DNA of 64,000 nt. Source: Comamonas testosteroni (lineage in GTDB: Bacteria > Pseudomonadota > Gammaproteobacteria > Burkholderiales > Burkholderiaceae_C). The stretch is from positions 1 through 64,000 of the forward strand of contig NZ_KZ984441.1 of the NCBI RefSeq assembly GCF_003569915.1. Direction: 5' to 3'. The position numbers were made by a program, and so were the translations under genes. Under the pieces are notes generated by a model. It saw only the letters and a program-made list of their open reading frames with translations. It was not told where the DNA came from and ran no database searches. Below are positions 60,258 to 64,000 of this stretch, piece after piece (position 1 is the stretch's first letter; each line of letters begins with the position of its first letter).

Positions 60258-61490
60258 TCAGTGCTGCCGCTCCAGATGCAGGCTGATATCCAGCCCCTCC
60301 ATCTCCTCGACAGAGTCCACCCGCAGCGGCATCAGCAAACGAATCACAGTCAGCACCAGCAACGTGCCCACGGCGCTATAGGCCGCCACAGCCAGCACGG
60401 CCACCAGCTGGTTGAGCACGGTGGCGCCGGTACCGGCGATCAAGGGGTCGGCAAACACGGCGGTGAGCAGCGAGCCTGCAATACCGCCCACGCCATGCAC
60501 GCCAAACACATCGAGCGAATCGTCCGCACCCAGACGACGCTTGAGCCAGGTTGCGCCCCAGTAGCAAACGGCCCCTGCAATCAGACCAATCCACACGGCG
60601 CTGCCCACTTGCACAAAGCCTGCGGCAGGCGTGATTGCCACCAGCCCGCCGACCATGCCCGACAGCAGGCCCAGCAGCGTTGGCGCGCCGCGCCGGATCC
60701 ATTCCAGCAGCATCCACGACAGCCCCGCCGCCGAAGCGGCCACCAACGTGACCACAAAAGCCAGTGCGGCACGCCCGTCAGCAGACAGAGCCGAGCCCGC
60801 GTTAAAACCAAACCAGCCAAACAGCAGCAGCGCCGTGCCCATGGCCGTCCAGCCCAGGCTGTTGGGCTCAAAAGCCTCGGTGCCATAGCCGCGCCTGCGG
60901 CCCAGCACATAGGCACAGACCAGCGCCGCCACACCCGCGTTGACGTGCACCACGGCACCGCCTGCAAAGTCCAGTGCACCAAGTTGGTTCAGCCAGCCGC
61001 TGCCTTCCCACACCCAGTGCGCGACCGGTGCATAGATCAGCACACTCCACAGCGCGGCAAACACCAGCATGGCGGCAAAGCGCATGCGCTCGACCACAGC
61101 GCCCACAATCAGCGAGGTGGTGATGATGGCAAACGCCGCCTGAAACAGCGCGTATGCCGCCTCCGGCAGGTGTGGGGCCAGATGGCTGACCGCCAGCACA
61201 TTGCGCTTGCCATCAAAGTGCAAAGACGCAAACCAGGCCCGGCTCAGATTGCCCAGCCAGGCAGAGTCTGCGGTGAAGGCCAGCGAGTAGCCAATGCCAA
61301 ACCAGGTCAGCGTGACGATGCAGGCCACCGCAAACACCGCTGCCATGGTGTTGACCACGTTCTTGCGGCGCACCAGTCCCGCATAAAACAGCGCAATCCC
61401 TGGCAGCGTCATCAGCAGCACCAGCGCTGCAGAAGTCATGACCCACGCGGTATCTGCCTTGTCTATGGCAGTCAACGGCACCAATTCCAT
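60258..61490 (-). CDS. amt: Ammonium transporter, second copy
   Basis: A 410-residue ammonium channel without an N-terminal signal peptide, unlike the first copy. DKADTAWVMTSAALVLLMTLPG and LFYAGLVRRKN open the protein, then DFAGGAVVHVNAGVAALV and DVFGVHGVGGIAG carry the pore His residues. The tail RVDSVEEMEGLDISLHLERQH is the GlnK-contact region. The ATG at 61490 follows GGGAGG by six bases. No glnK gene is next to it; it may be served by GlnK from the first operon. It has its own sigma-54 promoter. Confidence 0.93.
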   Translation of the reverse strand: MELVPLTAIDKADTAWVMTSAALVLLMTLPGIALFYAGLVRRKNVVNTMAAVFAVACIVTLTWFGIGYSLAFTADSAWLGNLSRAWFASLHFDGKRNVLAVSHLAPHLPEAAYALFQAAFAIITTSLIVGAVVERMRFAAMLVFAALWSVLIYAPVAHWVWEGSGWLNQLGALDFAGGAVVHVNAGVAALVCAYVLGRRRGYGTEAFEPNSLGWTAMGTALLLFGWFGFNAGSALSADGRAALAFVVTLVAASAAGLSWMLLEWIRRGAPTLLGLLSGMVGGLVAITPAAGFVQVGSAVWIGLIAGAVCYWGATWLKRRLGADDSLDVFGVHGVGGIAGSLLTAVFADPLIAGTGATVLNQLVAVLAVAAYSAVGTLLVLTVIRLLMPLRVDSVEEMEGLDISLHLERQH

Positions 61491-61530
61491 GCACATCCTC
61501 CCGGTTTGTTAGCTTTTTCCGGAAGACGAA

Positions 61531-61545
61531 GCAGGTTCTGTGCCA
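61531..61545 (-). promoter_or_regulatory. Sigma-54 promoter of the second ammonium transporter
   Basis: On the minus strand TGGCACAGAACCTGC fits TGGCACR-N4-YTGC with GG and GC eleven bases apart, and is followed by TT. It is 41 bases before the start codon. No convincing TGCAC-N7-GTGCA site was found upstream. Confidence 0.82.
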
Positions 61546-61576
61546 GTGGTTGACGACGGCAGGTCACCGTGCTCCT

Positions 61577-61629
61577 TTATCAATAGCTATCAGCGCTTAA
61601 TTTACAAAGACATAAAGCAATTTTCAGCT
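61577..61629 (+). repeat. Copy of the dispersed hairpin repeat (copy 10)
   Basis: TATCAATAGCTATCAGCGCTTAATTT, then ACAAAGACATAAAGC, AATTTTCAGC. TAGCTATCAGCGC is shared with copy 8. It is in the region upstream of both amt2 and the cardiolipin synthase gene. Confidence 0.6.
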
Positions 61630-61672
61630 TAACTTGCGGCAAGTCGCGCCGGAGTCAACACTCACTGCCTGT

Positions 61673-63142
61673 ATGCTGGACTGGTCAATGTTTGGACTTT
61701 GCTTCATGACCTGGCTGCTGCTGACGCTTCACATTTTTCTGATTACAGGCTTCAGCCTGCGCATCCTGCTGCGCTCCGATATGCGGCCCGATGTGCGCCT
61801 GGCCTGGCTCATGGTCATCGTGCTGCTGCCCTATATCAGCTGCCTGCTGTACTTTCTGTTTGGCGAGGTGGCGCTGGGCCGCGTCTCGGGCAAAAAGCGG
61901 CTCAATGTGCGCGACTTCTGCAAGGCCCATGGCAGCAGCGTCGCGGCACACAACGCCGGCCCCGCAGCGCTGCAGGTTTGCGAACAATGGCAGCCCGCGT
62001 TTCGCTACGCATCCACCATCAACGGCTTTCAGGTCCTTGGTGGTCACAGCGCGCAGCTGATGCACGATGGCACCCACGCCCGCGCGCAGATGCTGGCCGA
62101 TATGGATGCCGCCCAGCACGAGATCAATGTGCTGTACTACATCTGGCTGGACGACCAGACCGGCACCAACCTGGCCCATGCGCTGATCCGCGCGGCCCGG
62201 CGCGGCGTAACCTGCCGAGCCATGGTCGACGGCCTGGGCTCGCGTGCGCTGATCCAATCAGGCCTGTGGCAGGAGATGAAGCAAGGCGGCGTGCACCTGG
62301 CCGTGGCGCTGCCCATTAACCACCCCATCAAAGTCATGCTGACCAGCCGCATCGACCTGCGCAACCACCGCAAGATCACGCTGATCGATGGGCAGATCAC
62401 CTATATCGGCAGCCAGAACTGCGCGGACGAGGCCTTCCGCGTCAAGCCACGCTTTGCGCCCTGGGTGGACATCATGCTGCGCATGCAGGGCCCTGTAGTT
62501 GCCCAGATGCAGCAGGCTTTTGCCAGCGACTGGGCGCAGTCCGATGCACGCTTTGCGCCGCCCTCCATTGATGCGGCTATCGCTCAGAACAGCGGTTTTC
62601 ATGCCGTCGTCATTGCCGAAGGCCCGAACGAACGCGCCCGCTCCACGCCGCAGTTGGTCGCCAGTCTGCTGGCCAGCGCGCGCCGTGAAGCAGTGATCTC
62701 CACGCCCTACTTCGTGCCCGACACCACCGTGCTCGACGCCCTGTGCACCGCCGCCTGGCGCGGCGTGCAGGTCACGCTGATACTGCCCGAGCGCAATGAC
62801 TCCTGGATTGTGGGCGCCGTCAGCCGCAGCCATTACTGGCGTCTGCTCAACGCGGGTGTGCATATCTACGAGTACCGCCCCGGCCTGCTGCACGCCAAGA
62901 CGCTGTGCCTGGACGGCGAAGTCAGCCTGATCGGCTCTACCAACCTGGACCTGCGCAGCTTTGACCTGAACTTTGAAAACAATGTGCTGCTGCAGGACGC
63001 AGCCACCACGCAGGCCATACGCGAGCGCCAGCAAAGCTACATCAAGGAATCCCAAGCCGTGACACTTGCGCAGGTGCGCGCCACGCCCTGGTGGGAGCGA
63101 ATCTGGGATAACTTGCTGGGAGCGCTGAGCCCGGTGCTGTAG
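61673..63142 (+). CDS. cls: Cardiolipin synthase, phospholipase-D type
   Basis: The protein has about 489 residues. Two N-terminal helices (FGLCFMTWLLLTLHIFLITG and VRLAWLMVIVLLPYISCLLY) are followed by two HKD domains: HRKITLIDGQITYIGSQNC near residue 225 and HAKTLCLDGEVSLIGSTNLD near residue 405. It joins phosphatidylglycerol units to cardiolipin at the inner membrane. The start is not certain: the ATG at 61673 has no clear ribosome site and Mets at 61688 and 61706 are also in frame. Single gene. Confidence 0.9.
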   Translation: MLDWSMFGLCFMTWLLLTLHIFLITGFSLRILLRSDMRPDVRLAWLMVIVLLPYISCLLYFLFGEVALGRVSGKKRLNVRDFCKAHGSSVAAHNAGPAALQVCEQWQPAFRYASTINGFQVLGGHSAQLMHDGTHARAQMLADMDAAQHEINVLYYIWLDDQTGTNLAHALIRAARRGVTCRAMVDGLGSRALIQSGLWQEMKQGGVHLAVALPINHPIKVMLTSRIDLRNHRKITLIDGQITYIGSQNCADEAFRVKPRFAPWVDIMLRMQGPVVAQMQQAFASDWAQSDARFAPPSIDAAIAQNSGFHAVVIAEGPNERARSTPQLVASLLASARREAVISTPYFVPDTTVLDALCTAAWRGVQVTLILPERNDSWIVGAVSRSHYWRLLNAGVHIYEYRPGLLHAKTLCLDGEVSLIGSTNLDLRSFDLNFENNVLLQDAATTQAIRERQQSYIKESQAVTLAQVRATPWWERIWDNLLGALSPVL

Positions 63143-63280
63143 ATCTGGCTGGAAAGTCGTTGCTCGCTACCCCGCACCTCATCTACGCTATGCCGTTATT
63201 GCCGCAATTCAGGGAAGGATCATGAAGACCAGTGCCCGCGGTAATTGAAATCATGCTGCATACCCCGGAGATGACGTGGG

Positions 63281-64000
63281 ATGGCGTTTGCTTCCCGGTC
63301 ATTCAACCTTGAAAGCTCCAATCACATCATGACCATTGCACAACAACAAATTCTGCTGGCTCCATCCGCAACGCATATCTATCGCTTTGAAGAGGTCTAC
63401 TCTTTCAGAGCTGCCCAAGAGCAAGCCGAGAAGGAAAAGCTCAGTGCATTTGGAATGCTCGCAAAACTGACTCCGTGGAACAGACCGAAAGCAGAAACAG
63501 TGATGCTGGCCAGAAGCGAGGCTCGCCTGGAGCCGTTCTGGCATGTACAGGCGACGCGCACCGTGGATTACACGTCCACCATCCAGTACCCGGTATCGGT
63601 TCACAACCCATTTGCTCAGAAAGTGACCATTCTTGGACACGAATTCGAGCTGGCGCGTCATGGTGACAAGGCCAAGTTCGAACTGACCGCCGAAGAACAC
63701 TGCCATCGCAAGCTGCCCTACTCGGCATTCATCGATGGCCTGCAACGATCCATCAAGGAAAGTGTTTTCGAAAACTACTGCAGCAAATACCGCTTCCAGG
63801 AAATATCGGAGGTGGAATCGCAAAGCATGGTCAAGCCACTGATTCCACAACAGGCCGTCATTCAGCAGGCCTGCGCCCAGCTCAATGCACAAGCCATCAA
63901 CGCACATGCCATCCAGCAAGATACCGTGACGCTAGAAGACGTCAGTCTCTACCTGCGCCCGGTTTTTGCTTTTGAATTCATCTGGTCCAGTGCGGACAAG
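63281..64000 (+). CDS. Protein of unknown function, cut by the right edge
   Basis: An open frame runs to the window end without stop, at least 240 residues. It starts MAFASRSFNLESSNHIMTIA; GGAG lies ten bases before the ATG at 63281, while the Met at 63329 has no ribosome site. Acidic, soluble, rich in Gln/Glu and aromatic residues (for example THIYRFEEVYSFRAAQEQAE and VSVHNPFAQKVTILGHEFEL). No domain was recognised. The antisense frame at this place is not real. The 138 bp before it show nothing else. Confidence 0.7.
   Translation, partial: MAFASRSFNLESSNHIMTIAQQQILLAPSATHIYRFEEVYSFRAAQEQAEKEKLSAFGMLAKLTPWNRPKAETVMLARSEARLEPFWHVQATRTVDYTSTIQYPVSVHNPFAQKVTILGHEFELARHGDKAKFELTAEEHCHRKLPYSAFIDGLQRSIKESVFENYCSKYRFQEISEVESQSMVKPLIPQQAVIQQACAQLNAQAINAHAIQQDTVTLEDVSLYLRPVFAFEFIWSSADK

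Noticed and set aside
61546..61640. Search for NtrC sites upstream of the second ammonium transporter
   Set aside because: No TGCAC-N7-GTGCA dyad with acceptable match was seen, so only the sigma-54 element is reported.
63222..63248. Tiny plus-strand frame MKTSARGN with AAGGA before it
   Set aside because: Eight codons, with no attenuator or regulated gene behind it in the window.

Overview
The window looks like chromosomal DNA of a Comamonas or a very close relative in Comamonadaceae (Betaproteobacteria). This rests on gene content and style (TorF-type porin next to glnK-amtB, a stand-alone homocysteine methyltransferase half of MetH, many Gram-negative porins, moderately high GC) and on two families of intergenic repeats. 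No rRNA, tRNA or CRISPR array was found. The far left edge (1-1134) is insertion-sequence debris: the 5' end of one IS5-family element runs off the window and lies directly against a frameshifted, internally deleted IS5-family transposase.

Region by region: 1.2-10 kb holds an exported protein, an SDR / nitronate monooxygenase / MFS group divergent from a LysR regulator, a small membrane protein plus ltrA, and comM. 10.0-13.1 kb is a nitrogen-controlled operon: three NtrC-like sites, a sigma-54 promoter, TorF porin, glnK and amtB. 13.2-20.9 kb holds glcEF (no glcD beside it), a ProQ/FinO RNA chaperone, an AmiS/UreI channel, an EamA transporter, lplT and alr. 20.9-27.2 kb has two paralogous porins flanking bioB and an AraC-family relic, a FliK-like Cys4 protein and the MetH homocysteine domain. 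27.3-37 kb has a large TPR protein with a coding minisatellite, alkB, hutG, an FAD-linked oxidase, a HutC-like repressor, recQ and an outer-membrane protein.

The most unusual stretch is 37.3-55.3 kb. A minus-strand nine-gene operon, with genes overlapping or nearly touching, encodes a complete tripartite exporter (TolC/NodT lipoprotein, FtsX/DevC-type permease, ATPase, HlyD lipoprotein adaptor). It continues into a HAD phosphatase, an esterase, two half-size EmrE/ArnE-F-like proteins and a DegT/ArnB-like aminotransferase. It is divergent from an OmpR-type regulator and a histidine kinase whose H-box reads HKLRTP instead of HELRTP, and the shared intergenic region carries a repeated TATGGAG motif with an 11-bp period. 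Nearby on the plus strand lie a class-III aminotransferase, a FemAB/GNAT-like acyltransferase, an arginase-fold protein and a cyclopropane-fatty-acid synthase. I infer a regulated system that makes and exports an amine-bearing lipid or lipid-linked product; the chemistry is not proven by sequence. Between the arms sits an AprA-like flavoprotein, a 2[4Fe-4S] ferredoxin and a Tat-exported sulfonate/nitrate-type binding protein with no ABC permease or ATPase.

55-64 kb holds a DUF3482 GTPase / DUF2868 membrane pair, a solitary trpB, a second ammonium transporter with its own sigma-54 promoter, a 136-bp palindromic element, a cardiolipin synthase and an unrecognised gene cut by the right edge.

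Two repeat families deserve attention. One is a GC-rich element directly after glnK, amtB and the class-III aminotransferase, whose stems change by compensatory base pairs between copies. The other is an AT-richer hairpin of about 50-60 bp found at ten intergenic sites.
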